Source of the DNA: Bordetella sp. BOR01
GTDB taxonomy: Bacteria; Pseudomonadota; Gammaproteobacteria; Burkholderiales; Burkholderiaceae_B
NCBI RefSeq assembly: GCF_019218885.1
Contig: NZ_JAHUWT010000003.1
Location: 1,240,001 to 1,304,000 of the forward strand
Length of the DNA stretch: 64,000 bases
Direction: 5' to 3'
Position numbers and translations under genes: made by a program. Under the pieces are notes generated by a model. The model searched no databases and was not told the origin of the DNA. It was given only the letters and a program-made list of their open reading frames with translations. Below, in pieces: positions 35,962-45,434 of this stretch (positions are counted from its first letter, which is position 1; every line of letters starts with the position of its first letter).

Positions 35962-37049
35962 TGCCGAAGGTCAGCGTAGTCGTACCAGTCTTCAACCTGG
36001 AGTTCTACATCGAACGCTGCCTGGCCTCTTTGGCCCGGCAGACTTGCCAGGATATTGAAGTACTGGTCATCAATGATGGCGGGACCGATGATAGCCAGTT
36101 GATTATCGACGAGTATGTGGCCCAGTATCCAGGCATTTTCAAGTCCTTCATCAAGCCCAACGGCGGGCATGGAGCCGCCTGCAACTATGGCATAGACCGC
36201 GCGGCTGGCGAGTACATCATCATTGTCGACGGAGACGATTTTCTCGATCCGGACGCCATCGAATTCATGTACGACAAGGCGCAGGCGACAGAGGCCGACC
36301 TGCTGATCGGCAATTTGCTTTATTGCTTCAGCGATCGCACCCAGCCTTTCAAGCCCCTGCCGTTCGAGTCCGAACGCGAGCTATCCGCCGAAGACCGCGA
36401 CCAGTTGTACCGGAACTGGGCCACGCCCTGCGGCCGCATTTATCATCGCTCGATTTTTGCCGACCCCGACGTGCGCCTGCTGCCGGGTATTTTCTTTGCC
36501 GATGCCAATTTCACGCCCAAGAGCTATCTGGTGGCGAAGAAAATCTATTACGTAGACAAAGAGCTCTACAACTACGACATCACCCGGCCCACGCAGTCGA
36601 TGCAGCAGACGGACAAGCGCATCCTGAATATCGTCCCGGCGCTGCAGGACATGCTGGCCTTCTACCGCAAGAAAGGCCAGTTCGAAGCCAAGCGCCGGCA
36701 GCTCATGTGGTACGTCGGCATGCATTGCGTGGCCTGGATTCAGCGTGTCAAGACGCTGCATGGATACCCGCGTTTGCAGGCGCTGCGCGAGATATTTGCG
36801 GTAGCCGACGAGAATTTCGGATCCGATTGGCTCAAGACGGGCATCGCCTGGGACATTTTCGGGCGCAAGGTGCATCGCGCGGTGAAGATTGCCCGGGTTT
36901 TCAACTATGTCCCCATTGTGGTGTTCTGGAAGCTGATGGGGGTCTGTGGCAAGATCGATCGCGGCGTGGAGCGGGTGCTGGAGTTTCCGCTGCGCGCCTA
37001 TAGGGCGGTAAAGCGCCGCTTGCGTAACCGTCTGGGGGCGATGCTGTAA
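35961..37049 (+). CDS. Glycosyltransferase family 2, probable galactofuranosyl or O-antigen transferase
   Basis: GT-A glycosyltransferase of 362 residues with VSVVVPVFNLEFYIERCLASLARQT, VINDGGTDDS and the metal-binding VDGDDFLDPDA. A long C-terminal part ends in two hydrophobic/basic stretches that probably sit on the membrane. The ATG overlaps the glf stop by one base, so it is coupled to glf; the closeness makes it a candidate user of UDP-galactofuranose. This is inference from linkage. Confidence 0.85.
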   Translation: MPKVSVVVPVFNLEFYIERCLASLARQTCQDIEVLVINDGGTDDSQLIIDEYVAQYPGIFKSFIKPNGGHGAACNYGIDRAAGEYIIIVDGDDFLDPDAIEFMYDKAQATEADLLIGNLLYCFSDRTQPFKPLPFESERELSAEDRDQLYRNWATPCGRIYHRSIFADPDVRLLPGIFFADANFTPKSYLVAKKIYYVDKELYNYDITRPTQSMQQTDKRILNIVPALQDMLAFYRKKGQFEAKRRQLMWYVGMHCVAWIQRVKTLHGYPRLQALREIFAVADENFGSDWLKTGIAWDIFGRKVHRAVKIARVFNYVPIVVFWKLMGVCGKIDRGVERVLEFPLRAYRAVKRRLRNRLGAML

Positions 37050-37118
37050 CGCCGCCAGCAGGGCGGCCAGCTAAGTTGTGTTGTACATTTCCTGCTTTGA
37101 TTGCACTGCCCCGCTTTG

Positions 37119-38153
37119 ATGCCTACTCGCATTCTCATCGTCCGCACCTCCTCGCTCGGCGATCTGGTGCATATGCTGCCGGCCATTTCCGATATCGCGC
37201 GCCACGTGCCCGGTGTGGTCATCGATTGGGTCGCGGAAGAGGCATTTGCCGAGATCCCCAGTTGGCACCCGGCCGTGCACGAGGTCATCAAGGTGGCCCA
37301 TCGGCGTTGGCGCAAGGCCTGGTGGTCGGCCCCCGTGAAGGCCGAGCGGCGTGCCCTGGCCGAGCGCCTGCGCGCCGTGCAGTATGACGTCGTGCTGGAT
37401 ATGCAGGCCCTGATGAAATCAGCCTGGCTGGTACGGCAGACGCGTGGCGTGCGCCATGGGCTGGACTGGCGCTCGGCCCGCGAGCCGCTGGCCTCGCTGT
37501 TCTACCAAGAGCGCCACCGGGTCGAGTTCTGGCAGCCGGCGGTAATTCGCCAGCGCAAGCTGGCCGCGCTGGCCTTCGGCTATACCTATAGCGGGCCGCC
37601 CGACTTCGGTTTGCAGGCCTTTGCGCGCCAGGCCCGGGAATTGGCGCAAGAGCAGGCCCGGGCCTGCGCCGCGGTTTCTGAGGAATGCGCCCGTCCGCAC
37701 CATCACCTGAATACCGACCATGGCTATGCGGTCATCATGCCCTCGGCCAGCCGCGACGACAAGCTTTGGCCCGAAGACGACTGGCGTGCCGTATTCGCCC
37801 GGCTGCGCGAGGCGGGCTGCACGCTGCGCCTGCTGGCCGGCAATACCCAGGAAGCCGAGCGAGCCCAGGCGCTGGTGGCCGGGCTGGGCGGCGTGCAGGT
37901 GCTGCCGCGCATGGACCTGAGCGCCATTGCCCGCCAACTGGCGGGCGCGCGCATCATGGTGGGGCTCGACAGCGGCCTGACCCATCTGTCGGCCGCGCTG
38001 GGCCGGCCCACGGTGGGCATTTACCGGGCGTCCACGCCGGTGCGCACCCCCCTGATCGGCTCGAATTTCACCGCCAGCCTGGGCGATCGCGGCGCGCCTC
38101 CATCGCGCGAGGCCGTGCTGGCCTCGGTGGACCAGGCCCTGGCGGCCTACTGA
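37119..38153 (+). CDS. waaC: Lipopolysaccharide heptosyltransferase I
   Basis: GT9 enzyme that adds the first heptose to Kdo in the LPS inner core at the cytoplasmic face of the inner membrane. The 344-residue protein begins ILIVRTSSLGDLVHMLPAISDI and has DVVLDMQALMKSAW, the donor-domain VIMPSASRDDKLWP and GLDSGLTHLSAALGRPTVGIY typical of WaaC. The ATG at 37119 gives the conserved N-terminus, so the frame upstream to 37101 is excluded. It marks the change from O-antigen to core genes and is followed by waaA. Confidence 0.94.
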   Translation: MPTRILIVRTSSLGDLVHMLPAISDIARHVPGVVIDWVAEEAFAEIPSWHPAVHEVIKVAHRRWRKAWWSAPVKAERRALAERLRAVQYDVVLDMQALMKSAWLVRQTRGVRHGLDWRSAREPLASLFYQERHRVEFWQPAVIRQRKLAALAFGYTYSGPPDFGLQAFARQARELAQEQARACAAVSEECARPHHHLNTDHGYAVIMPSASRDDKLWPEDDWRAVFARLREAGCTLRLLAGNTQEAERAQALVAGLGGVQVLPRMDLSAIARQLAGARIMVGLDSGLTHLSAALGRPTVGIYRASTPVRTPLIGSNFTASLGDRGAPPSREAVLASVDQALAAY

Positions 38154-38206
38154 TATGCAGCCGCCCGCCGCTCCTGTGTTCCGGTGCCGCGCGGCGGCCG
38201 GCTGAC

Positions 38207-39502
38207 ATGCGGCGCGGCGCCTATACCCTGGCCCTGTACGCGGCAGCCCCGCTGGTGTGGCTGTGGATGGCCCGGCGCGCCCGGCGGGCCGGCGGCCGGT
38301 GGGGTATTTTCTCGGCGGCGCGCTTTGGGCGGCCCGACCCGGCCGAACCCGCGCCCTTCGCCCGGCCTCCAGTGTGGGTGCATGCGGTCAGCCTGGGCGA
38401 GACCCGCGCTGCCCAGCCCCTGGTCCAGGCGCTGCTCGAGCGTGGCCTGCCGGTCTTGCTGACCCACACTACCGCCACGGGCCGTGCCGAAGGCGCACGG
38501 CTGTTCCCGGCCGCCATCGCTGCCGGCCAATTGCGCCAGACATGGCTGCCCTACGATTTTCCCCCTGCCGTGCGCGGCTTCCTGGAACGCTATGCGCCGC
38601 GCTGCGGACTGCTGATCGAGCGCGAGGTATGGCCCAACCTGCTGGCGCGGGCACGCCAGCAGGGCGTGCACATGGCCTTGGTCAGCGCGCGTTTCTCGGC
38701 ATCTTCGTTGCGGCAGGCCGGCTGGCTGGGCGAGGCGCTGCGCGGCGCCCTGGCGGGCCTGGACGCCGTGCTGGCGCAGACGCCCGAAGACGCCAGGCGC
38801 CTGGAACAGGCCGGCGCACGTCGCGTGCAAGTCACCGGCAATCTCAAGTTCGACCTGGCCTTGCCCGCTGGGCAAGTACAGGCCGGCAAGGCCTGGCGAC
38901 AGGCGCTGGGACGGCCGGTGGTGGCCGTGGCCAGCACGCGTGAGGGCGAAGACGCCCTGTTCGCGCAGGCCATGCGCGTCCGTGCCGGCGGTGGCCGGCC
39001 GGTGCTGTATGTGCTGATCCCGCGCCATCCGCAACGTTTCGACGACGCGGCGGCGCAATTGCGCGACGCGGGGCTGTCGTGCCTGCGGCGCTCCCAGGCG
39101 GCGGCGCGCGCCGATGCCTTGCCGCCGGTGGATGGCGCCGTCGATGTGGTGCTGGGCGACACGCTGGGCGAGATGGCGTTCTACTACGCCGCCGCCGATG
39201 TGGCCATCGTGGCGGGCAGCTTCGTACCGCTGGGCGGGCAGAACCTGATCGAGGCCTGCGCGGCAGGCGTGCCGGTGGTGGTGGGGCCCCATACTTTCAA
39301 TTTCAAGCAGGCGGCTGAAGACGCCATCGCGGCGGGCGCCGTATTGCGCGCCCCCGACGCGCCGGCGGCGCTGGATGCGGCGCTGGCCCTGCTCGATGAC
39401 GACGAGCGCCGGCTGGCCATCGGCCAGGCCGCGCGTGCGTGGGCGGCCACCCATGCCGGCGCCACCGAGCGCACGCTGCGGGCGCTCGACGACTGGCTGT
39501 AG
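38207..39502 (+). CDS. waaA: 3-deoxy-D-manno-octulosonic acid transferase (Kdo transferase)
   Basis: GT30 enzyme that transfers Kdo to lipid A precursors. The 431-residue protein has an N-terminal membrane anchor (about 4-22), WVHAVSLGETRAAQPLV, LPYDFPPAVRGFL, the acceptor-side LIEREVWPNLL, VTGNLKFDL, and LGDTLGEMAFYYAAADVAIVAGSFVPLGGQNLIEACAAGVPVVVGPHTFNF. The ATG at 38207 is set by this N-terminus; the open frame further upstream lies over waaC. A short 5-base GC hairpin (39502-39515) separates it from the convergent small gene. Confidence 0.95.
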   Translation: MRRGAYTLALYAAAPLVWLWMARRARRAGGRWGIFSAARFGRPDPAEPAPFARPPVWVHAVSLGETRAAQPLVQALLERGLPVLLTHTTATGRAEGARLFPAAIAAGQLRQTWLPYDFPPAVRGFLERYAPRCGLLIEREVWPNLLARARQQGVHMALVSARFSASSLRQAGWLGEALRGALAGLDAVLAQTPEDARRLEQAGARRVQVTGNLKFDLALPAGQVQAGKAWRQALGRPVVAVASTREGEDALFAQAMRVRAGGGRPVLYVLIPRHPQRFDDAAAQLRDAGLSCLRRSQAAARADALPPVDGAVDVVLGDTLGEMAFYYAAADVAIVAGSFVPLGGQNLIEACAAGVPVVVGPHTFNFKQAAEDAIAAGAVLRAPDAPAALDAALALLDDDERRLAIGQAARAWAATHAGATERTLRALDDWL

Positions 39503-39516
39503 GGGCCTGCGCCCCG

Positions 39517-39669
39517 TTACGGCCGGATCTTCACCTTGTCGGCATTCAGTTCCTGCTTGAATGCGGCGCTGTCGCGCCCCGCGTCGTCGGGGCGGGCGCC
39601 CAGCCAGCCCTGGCCCAGGGCGTAGACCCACAGGTTGGCCAATACGATCAGCACGAAAAGCACACGCAT
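39517..39669 (-). CDS. Small single-pass membrane protein downstream of coaX
   Basis: A 50-residue protein with one N-terminal membrane helix (RVLFVLIVLANLWVYALGQGWL, residues 2-23) and a short polar tail with Asp/Lys. It starts 10 bases after the coaX stop and reads in the same direction, so it is the third gene of birA-coaX. In relatives coaX is often followed by a membrane-anchored SPOR-type protein; this short form would be only its anchor and linker. I cannot assign a function. Confidence 0.6.
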   Translation of the reverse strand: MRVLFVLIVLANLWVYALGQGWLGARPDDAGRDSAAFKQELNADKVKIRP

Positions 39670-39679
39670 CGCGGCACGC

Positions 39680-40483
39680 TCAGAGGGATTGCGGATCGGG
39701 TTGTGCGGCCAGCAGCGCCAGGCCGTCGAGTACGGGGCGGTCGAGGTAGGCGGGCACGGGCGGGGTGCCCGCCAACCCGCCGGCCTGGGCCAGCAAGCGT
39801 TCAGTTTCCTGTTGTACCTCGGGCCAGCCGCCGCCGGCCACATAAATGTCGGTCGAGCGTCCGTAGCGCTGGCAGGCCGCCAGCCATTGGCGCACTACGG
39901 CGCCTGCCTGCGCGGCTGCGATGCCCGATGCGATGGCCTGGTGAGTATCGACCGGGAAATCGGCCACCGGGCCATCGGCCAAGGGCAGGTTGGCGGTGCC
40001 GCGCGCCAGCGAGCTGCGCATCAGTGCCGGCCCGGGCAGGATCAGCCCGCCGATGAAAACATCGTCGGGCCCCACGGTATCGATGGTGGTGGCCGTGCCG
40101 AACGATGCCAGCACGAACGGCGGATGCGCCTGCGGCAGGCGGCTGCGCACGCCCAGCAGCGAGACCAGGCGGTCGGCGCCCAGTTGCGCGGACTGCGTAT
40201 AGCGGTTGTGCAGCCCCAGCAATTGCAGGCGCGATGTGATCCAGTGCACCGGGCAGCCGTGCCGCGCCAGGGCGGTGCGGATGCCATCGCCGCGTTCGGC
40301 GCCCGCCACGTTCACGCCCAGCGCCAGCACGGGCTTGCGCGCCAGCGTGCCCAGCCAGTCGCCCAGGGCGTTCGGGTCGAGGTTATCGAAGGCGACGGCG
40401 CCGGGTTCGCGCGGGTCGGGGGCGCGCACGTCTAGCCAACCCACTTTCAGGCGGCTGTTGCCGGAATCGATGAGCAGGATCAT
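39680..40483 (-). CDS. coaX: Type III pantothenate kinase
   Basis: Cytoplasmic ASKHA-fold kinase that phosphorylates pantothenate, the first step of coenzyme A synthesis. The 267-residue protein has the phosphate-1 motif [11 protein letters not shown], the GADR motif in [13 protein letters not shown], and [10 protein letters not shown]. In Bordetella the orthologue was first named Baf because it affects bvg-regulated expression in reporter assays. The ATG at 40483 shares ATGA with the birA stop, so expression is coupled. Confidence 0.94.
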   Translation of the reverse strand: MILLIDSGNSRLKVGWLDVRAPDPREPGAVAFDNLDPNALGDWLGTLARKPVLALGVNVAGAERGDGIRTALARHGCPVHWITSRLQLLGLHNRYTQSAQLGADRLVSLLGVRSRLPQAHPPFVLASFGTATTIDTVGPDDVFIGGLILPGPALMRSSLARGTANLPLADGPVADFPVDTHQAIASGIAAAQAGAVVRQWLAACQRYGRSTDIYVAGGGWPEVQQETERLLAQAGGLAGTPPVPAYLDRPVLDGLALLAAQPDPQSL

Positions 40484-41340
40484 GGCTGGTTCCCGGGCAA
40501 GTCGGCCGCGGGCCGGATCGAGACTTCGCCCACCGACACGGGCACCCGTTCCTGGGCGGTTTGCACATACAGGCGGCCCTGGTCATCCAGGCCTTGGGCC
40601 GTGCCGCTGAACAGCACGGTGCCCTGGTCGATGACATTGATCGCGCGGCCGGCCAGCGCGTCCACCGCGTCGAAGCGGGGGCGAAAGGGCGCAAAGCCCG
40701 TGGTTTCGAGTTCGCGTACCGCCTTGCGCCAGGCAGTGGCGACGGCGCAGACGATGTCGGCGGCACTGGCCGGGGCGCTGCCCGCTTGTTCGACCACGCA
40801 GGTCCAGTCGGCCACCGAACGGCCCAGGGCTTGCGACAGGGTTGCGGCATCGCGCAGGTTCACGCCCATGCCGATGACGACGGTGTAGCCGCCGGGCACG
40901 GCCGGGTCGCGGGTCGATTCCACCAGCACGCCGGCCAGCTTGGCGTCGTGCCATTGCACGTCGTTGGGCCACTTGACGCACAGCCCGTCGGCGCCGCCGG
41001 CCAGGGTGCGCAGCGCTTCGCAGGCGGCCAGCCCGGCCAGCGGCGACAGCGCCGGCAGGCGGCTGGCCGGCATCCGCACGGGATAGGCGCACGAGAACAT
41101 CAAGGCCGCGCCGGTGCGGTTCTGCCAGGGGCGTCCGGCCCGGCCGCGGCCAGTTTGCTGCAGGTGGGTGCCCAGCAGCCACGTTCCTCCGCCCGCGCGC
41201 GCGCGCGCCAGCAGGTCGGCGTTGGTGGACCCGGTGCTGGCCGTCCAGGCGATGGCCTGGAAACCGTCCAGCCGCGCGGACAGCTCGCGCGCCAGCGCCT
41301 CGGGCGCGGGCAGGTCGGTGTGGCGGGCATCAGTAAGCAT
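40480..41340 (-). CDS. birA: Biotin--[acetyl-CoA-carboxylase] ligase
   Basis: Enzyme that activates biotin with ATP and attaches it to the carboxyl carrier protein. The 286-residue protein has the biotin/ATP loop region [27 protein letters not shown] and [20 protein letters not shown], with a C-terminal SH3-like domain. There is no N-terminal helix-turn-helix, so it is not the biotin repressor form. The ATG at 41340 is chosen over an upstream in-frame codon at 41412 that adds Pro-rich non-family residues. Confidence 0.93.
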   Translation of the reverse strand: MLTDARHTDLPAPEALARELSARLDGFQAIAWTASTGSTNADLLARARAGGGTWLLGTHLQQTGRGRAGRPWQNRTGAALMFSCAYPVRMPASRLPALSPLAGLAACEALRTLAGGADGLCVKWPNDVQWHDAKLAGVLVESTRDPAVPGGYTVVIGMGVNLRDAATLSQALGRSVADWTCVVEQAGSAPASAADIVCAVATAWRKAVRELETTGFAPFRPRFDAVDALAGRAINVIDQGTVLFSGTAQGLDDQGRLYVQTAQERVPVSVGEVSIRPAADLPGNQP

Positions 41341-41423
41341 GGCGGCGATTGTAGGGCACCGTGCCGTGGCGGGCCACGGCCCCGGGGGGGTTGGTAACAT
41401 GCAGGCTGACATTTTCTTCTTTT

Positions 41424-42086
41424 ATGCCCGTCATGCCCGCACGCACCGAAACCCAGGCTTTTACCGGCGAAGCCGGCATTATCGATTGCGCCATCGACTG
41501 GCCCGCCGACGCGCCGCGCGGCTGGGCGCTGGTGTTGCACCCGCATTCGCTGCAAGGGGGCGCGCGCGACAACAAGGTCGTGACCACCATCTCGCGTGCC
41601 TGCGTGCAGCACGGCCTGGTGGCGGTACGCCCCGATTTCCGCGGCGTGGGCAAGTCTGAAGGCAAGTTCGACAAGGCCCGCGGCGAAACCCAGGACATGC
41701 TGGCGCTGGTGGCGCAGGTGCGCCAGCGCTATCCCGAACTGGCGACCGAACCCTGGGTGCTGGCGGGCTTCTCGTTCGGCACCGCCGTGGCCGCGCAAAC
41801 CTACGCGGGCCTGGCCGATGCGGGCGACACGGCGTTGCCCGTGGCGCTGATGCTGATGGGCGCGGCGGTGCAGCGCTTCCAGGCGAACGAGATCGAGGTG
41901 CCGGCCGACACGCTGATGGTGCACGGCGAACAAGACGACGTGGTGCCTTTGTCCGAAACGCTGGACTGGGCCCGCCCGCGCGATTTGCCAGTGGTGGTGG
42001 TGCCGGGCGCCACGCATTTCTTCCATGGCAAGCTGTTGGTGCTGCGCGCGCTGGTGCAGGCGCGGCTGAAGGCGGCGCTGGACTAG
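41424..42086 (+). CDS. Alpha/beta hydrolase (dienelactone-hydrolase-like)
   Basis: Cytoplasmic alpha/beta hydrolase of 220 residues. It has LVLHPHSLQGGARDNKV in the oxyanion region, RPDFRGVGKSEG, the nucleophile elbow GFSFGTAVA with the catalytic Ser, the acid in HGEQDDVVP, and the His in GATHFFHGKL. Such proteins are widespread in betaproteobacteria (YghX/OsmC-type neighbours or esterases); the substrate is unknown. The start may also be the ATG at 41433. It is divergent from birA by about 80 bases. Confidence 0.85.
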   Translation: MPVMPARTETQAFTGEAGIIDCAIDWPADAPRGWALVLHPHSLQGGARDNKVVTTISRACVQHGLVAVRPDFRGVGKSEGKFDKARGETQDMLALVAQVRQRYPELATEPWVLAGFSFGTAVAAQTYAGLADAGDTALPVALMLMGAAVQRFQANEIEVPADTLMVHGEQDDVVPLSETLDWARPRDLPVVVVPGATHFFHGKLLVLRALVQARLKAALD

Positions 42087-42246
42087 CGCTGGTCGAGGCC
42101 GGGCCGCGCATGCCGCGGGTAGCATCGCGTTACCGGTCCGGGATGGCCTGGAACGTTTTCGCGGCGGCGCAGTCTGATCGGCCTGCCTATAATGATGCAG
42201 CTTTTTGCCCGCGTGGGCGGCCTTTGTTCGTGGATTTCTCTTGCCG

Positions 42247-43491
42247 ATGAAAAAAAATCGTACCCTCCCGTCTTCTGCTGCGTTTTCCCGCCGCGTGCTG
42301 GCCGGCGCCGTGCTGTCGGCGATGATGGCGGCATCCGCGCCAGCCTGGACGCAACAGCAGCCGGCGGCGCCAGCGGCCAGCGCCGCGCCTGCCGCGGCGG
42401 CCATGACGCCGGTGTCGGAACTGTCGGCGGTGCCGGCGCCCACCATTGCGGCGCGCGCCTGGATCACCATCGATGTCAACAGCGGCCAGGTGCTGGCAGC
42501 GGCCAACCCCGATATGCAGATCGAGCCGGCTTCGCTGACCAAGATCATGACCGCCTACGTGGTGTTCAACGCGCTGAAAGAAAAGCGCATCACCCTGGAC
42601 CAGCAGGTACCGGTGTCCGAGCATGCGTGGCGCACTGGCGGTTCGCGCATGTTCATCGAGCCGCGCAAGCCCGTGACGGTCGATGAGCTCATCCAGGGCA
42701 TGATCGTGCAGTCGGGCAACGACGCATCGGCGGCGCTGGCCGAGGCCGTGGGCGGCAGCGAACAGGCTTTCGCCGCGCTGATGAACCAAGAGGCCGAGCG
42801 CCTGGGCCTGGCCCACACGCACTTCATGAACGCCACCGGGCTGCCCGATCCGCAACACGTCACCACCGTGGCCGACCTGGCGGTATTGTCGGCTGCGCTG
42901 ATCAACGATCACCCCGACTACTACCACTACTACAAGCAAAAAGAATTCACCTATAACAAGATCACGCAGCCCAACCGCAACCGCCTGCTGTGGGCCGACC
43001 CGTCGGTCGACGGCATGAAAACCGGCCACACCGATGCGGCCGGCTACTGCCTGGTATCCACGGCGCTGCGCGGCGACCGCCGCGTGCTGACCGTGCTGGC
43101 CGGCGCCGACAGCGAGGCCACCCGTGCCGAAGAAAGCCTGAAGCTGCTGAACTGGAGCTTCCAGAACTTCGATACGGTCAAGCTGTACGACAAGAGCCAG
43201 CCCGGCCTGGAAGTACGCGTCTGGGAAGGCACGGTCGAAACCGTCAAGCTGGGTCCGCCCAAGCCGGTGTCGCTGACCGTGCCGCGCGGCAAGTCCGGCG
43301 AGATCAAGCCGGTGGCGCAGCGCACCGATCCGCTGGTGGCGCCGCTGACCAAGGGCCAGCAAGTCGGCACCTTGCAGCTCACGCTGGACGGCAAGGTGCT
43401 GCGCACCGAACCGCTGGTGGTGCAAGACGACGTCGAGCGCGCCGGGTTCTTCGGCCGCCTGGTCGACATGGTCAAGCGCAAGTTCCAATAA
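42247..43491 (+). CDS. dacC: D-alanyl-D-alanine carboxypeptidase (PBP5/6 type)
   Basis: Periplasmic class C low-mass penicillin-binding protein that trims the terminal D-Ala of peptidoglycan stem peptides. The 414-residue protein has a signal peptide (about 1-34) and an Ala/Pro-rich spacer, then the serine-peptidase motifs S96-LT-K99, S156-G-N158 and K258-T-G260, and the C-terminal beta-domain ending in an amphipathic anchor (RLVDMVKRKFQ) typical of the PBP5 family. A strong terminator follows at 43507. The symbol follows Neisseria/Bordetella annotation habit; dacA would fit as well. Confidence 0.92.
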   Translation: MKKNRTLPSSAAFSRRVLAGAVLSAMMAASAPAWTQQQPAAPAASAAPAAAAMTPVSELSAVPAPTIAARAWITIDVNSGQVLAAANPDMQIEPASLTKIMTAYVVFNALKEKRITLDQQVPVSEHAWRTGGSRMFIEPRKPVTVDELIQGMIVQSGNDASAALAEAVGGSEQAFAALMNQEAERLGLAHTHFMNATGLPDPQHVTTVADLAVLSAALINDHPDYYHYYKQKEFTYNKITQPNRNRLLWADPSVDGMKTGHTDAAGYCLVSTALRGDRRVLTVLAGADSEATRAEESLKLLNWSFQNFDTVKLYDKSQPGLEVRVWEGTVETVKLGPPKPVSLTVPRGKSGEIKPVAQRTDPLVAPLTKGQQVGTLQLTLDGKVLRTEPLVVQDDVERAGFFGRLVDMVKRKFQ

Positions 43492-43506
43492 CGCACCCCC
43501 TCATCC

Positions 43507-43527
43507 GGGCGGCACCGCCGCCCTTTT
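43507..43527 (+). terminator. Rho-independent terminator after the D,D-carboxypeptidase gene
   Basis: A 7-base GC stem (GGGCGGC at 43507-43513, GCCGCCC at 43517-43523) with a 3-base loop is followed by TTTT. It lies 15 bases after the stop codon and before the ribosome-binding site of the transaminase gene, so some read-through may link the two. Confidence 0.7.
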
Positions 43528-43545
43528 CATATTCAGGAGCCATCC

Positions 43546-44412
43546 ATGATTCCGGGCATGCCGGGCGACAGCCAGGTGTATCTCAACGGTGAATTCACGC
43601 GGGCCGACCAGGCCAAGATCTCGGTGCTGGACCGGGGCTTCATTTTTGGCGACGGCATCTACGAAGTCGTGCCGGTCTACAACGGCAAGCCGTTCCGCAT
43701 GGCCGAACACCTCGACCGCCTGGATCGCAGCCTGAAGGCGCTCAGCATCCCCCAGCCCATGCCGCGCGCCGACTGGCTCGCGCTTATTGGCCAATTGGCC
43801 AGCCGTTCGGCCACGCCCACCTGCATCGTCTACCTGCAGGTCACCCGCGGGGTCTACAAGCGCGACCACGCCTTCCCCGCGCAAGAGATTACGCCCACGG
43901 TGTTTGGCATGGCCACGGTGTTCAACCCGCCTTCGGCTGCGCAGCGCGAGCAGGGCATGAGCCTGATCAGCATTCCGGACGAACGCTGGCTGCATTGCGA
44001 GATCAAGTCGGTGTCGCTGCTGGGGAATGTGCTGGCGCGGCAAAAGGCGGTCGAGGCCGGTACCGATGAAGTCGCGCAGTTCCGCGACGGTTTCCTGACC
44101 GAAGGCTCGTCCAGCAACATCTGGGTGGTGTCGGGCGGCAAGCTGCTGGCCCCGCCCAAGAACAACCTGATCCTGGAAGGCATCCGCTACGGCCTGATGA
44201 GCGAGCTGGCCGCCGAAGCCGGCATTGCGTTCGAGGCACGCCGCCTCACCGAAGAAGACGTGGCCACCGCCGATGAATTGCTGGTGACTTCGGCCACCAA
44301 GGAAGTGCTGCCGGTCACCAAGTTCAACGGCAAGCCCGTGGGCAGCGGCAAGCCCGGCCCCGTTTATGCACGCCTGCGAGCGGGGTATGATGCCCGTATC
44401 GCCGCCCTGTAG
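43546..44412 (+). CDS. dat: D-amino acid transaminase
   Basis: Fold-type IV PLP enzyme that interconverts D-alanine and D-glutamate with 2-oxo acids, feeding peptidoglycan precursors. The 288-residue protein has VYLNGEFTRADQAKISVLDRGFIFGDGIYE, the Schiff-base lysine K154 in HCEIKSVSLLGNVLARQ, and FLTEGSSSNIWVV. An AGGAG lies upstream of the ATG. Its position directly after a D,D-carboxypeptidase gene fits a cell-wall role. Distinction from branched-chain transaminases rests on overall pattern. Confidence 0.88.
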   Translation: MIPGMPGDSQVYLNGEFTRADQAKISVLDRGFIFGDGIYEVVPVYNGKPFRMAEHLDRLDRSLKALSIPQPMPRADWLALIGQLASRSATPTCIVYLQVTRGVYKRDHAFPAQEITPTVFGMATVFNPPSAAQREQGMSLISIPDERWLHCEIKSVSLLGNVLARQKAVEAGTDEVAQFRDGFLTEGSSSNIWVVSGGKLLAPPKNNLILEGIRYGLMSELAAEAGIAFEARRLTEEDVATADELLVTSATKEVLPVTKFNGKPVGSGKPGPVYARLRAGYDARIAAL

Positions 44413-44433
44413 GCACTACGCGGTCGAAGCCCT

Positions 44434-44709
44434 ATGCACCCTATCCCGCCCGAAGAATCGCTGATCGAATACCCGTCTGACTTTCCCATCAAGGTGATGG
44501 GCAAGCAGCACCCCGAATTCGCCGACACCCTGACCGAAGTGGTGCGGCAGTTCGACCCGGGTTTCGATCCCGCCACGGTCGAGATGCGGCCCAGCAAGGG
44601 CGGCAACTACATGGGGCTGACGTTCACCGTGCGCGCCACCTCGCGCGAGCAGCTCGACAACCTGTATCGCGCGTTGCACGGGCACCCCATGGTGTCCATC
44701 GTCCTGTAG
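44434..44709 (+). CDS. ybeD: YbeD/DUF493 family protein
   Basis: Small cytoplasmic protein of 91 residues with an ACT-like fold; [22 protein letters not shown] and [15 protein letters not shown] are the family signature. It is found next to lipB in many proteobacteria, as here (22 bases before lipB), and has been proposed to be linked with lipoate metabolism or dacA regulation; a direct function is not established. Confidence 0.92.
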   Translation: MHPIPPEESLIEYPSDFPIKVMGKQHPEFADTLTEVVRQFDPGFDPATVEMRPSKGGNYMGLTFTVRATSREQLDNLYRALHGHPMVSIVL

Positions 44710-44731
44710 GGCGGCCAGCCAGGCGCATGCC

Positions 44732-45373
44732 ATGATCAAGTGGCTGACCCGGCCGGCCGACTACGCTCCGGTATGGCAAGACATGCGGGCCTTCACGGCC
44801 GGGCGCGGCGCCGCCACGCCCGATCAGGTCTGGCTGTGCGAGCACGCGCCCGTGTACACGCTGGGCCAGGCCGGCAAACCCGAACACCTGCTGAACCCCG
44901 GCGCCATTCCCGTGGTGATGTGCGACCGCGGCGGCCAGGTCACTTATCACGGCCCGGGGCAGGTGGTGGCCTATACCCTGTTCGACCTGCGCCGCGCGGG
45001 CCTGTTCGTGCGCGAATACGTGCGCCTGCTGGAAGACGCGGCCATCGGCACGCTGGACGATTTCGGCATCGCCGGCGCCTGTCGCAAGCCCGGCGCGCCG
45101 GGCGTGTACGTGCCGCGGGGGCCGGCGGGCGAACTGGCCAAGATCGCCGCGCTGGGCATCAAGATCCGTAACGGCTATGCCTACCATGGGGTGGCGCTGA
45201 ACGTCGATATGGATCTGTCGCCGTTCCAGGGCATCAACCCCTGCGGCTATGAGGGCCTGGTTACTGTAGACATGGCTGCATGCGGTGCGCGGCACGATCT
45301 GGCGCCGGTGGGCCAGCGCCTGGCCGAGCGGCTGCTGGCCGCCATGCCGCAGCCGGCGCACGCAACGCGCTAA
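44732..45373 (+). CDS. lipB: Octanoyl-[ACP]:protein N-octanoyltransferase
   Basis: Transfers the octanoyl group from acyl carrier protein to lipoyl domains, the first step of lipoate assembly in the cytoplasm. The 213-residue protein has the [16 protein letters not shown] signature at 66-81 and the catalytic dyad K137 ([11 protein letters not shown]) and C171 (NPCGYEG), spaced as in E. coli LipB (K135, C169). It is followed by lipA, so the complete two-step pathway is present. Confidence 0.95.
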   Translation: MIKWLTRPADYAPVWQDMRAFTAGRGAATPDQVWLCEHAPVYTLGQAGKPEHLLNPGAIPVVMCDRGGQVTYHGPGQVVAYTLFDLRRAGLFVREYVRLLEDAAIGTLDDFGIAGACRKPGAPGVYVPRGPAGELAKIAALGIKIRNGYAYHGVALNVDMDLSPFQGINPCGYEGLVTVDMAACGARHDLAPVGQRLAERLLAAMPQPAHATR

Positions 45374-45434
45374 AATGGCCTTTTCTCTCGGACCGCGCCC
45401 GGTCTTCCGGGCATGGTCATGACGAAGGTGACGA

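Noticed and set aside
37685-38206. Upstream extension of the waaA frame
   Set aside because: It overlaps waaC out of frame; WaaA normally begins with the membrane anchor found at 38207.
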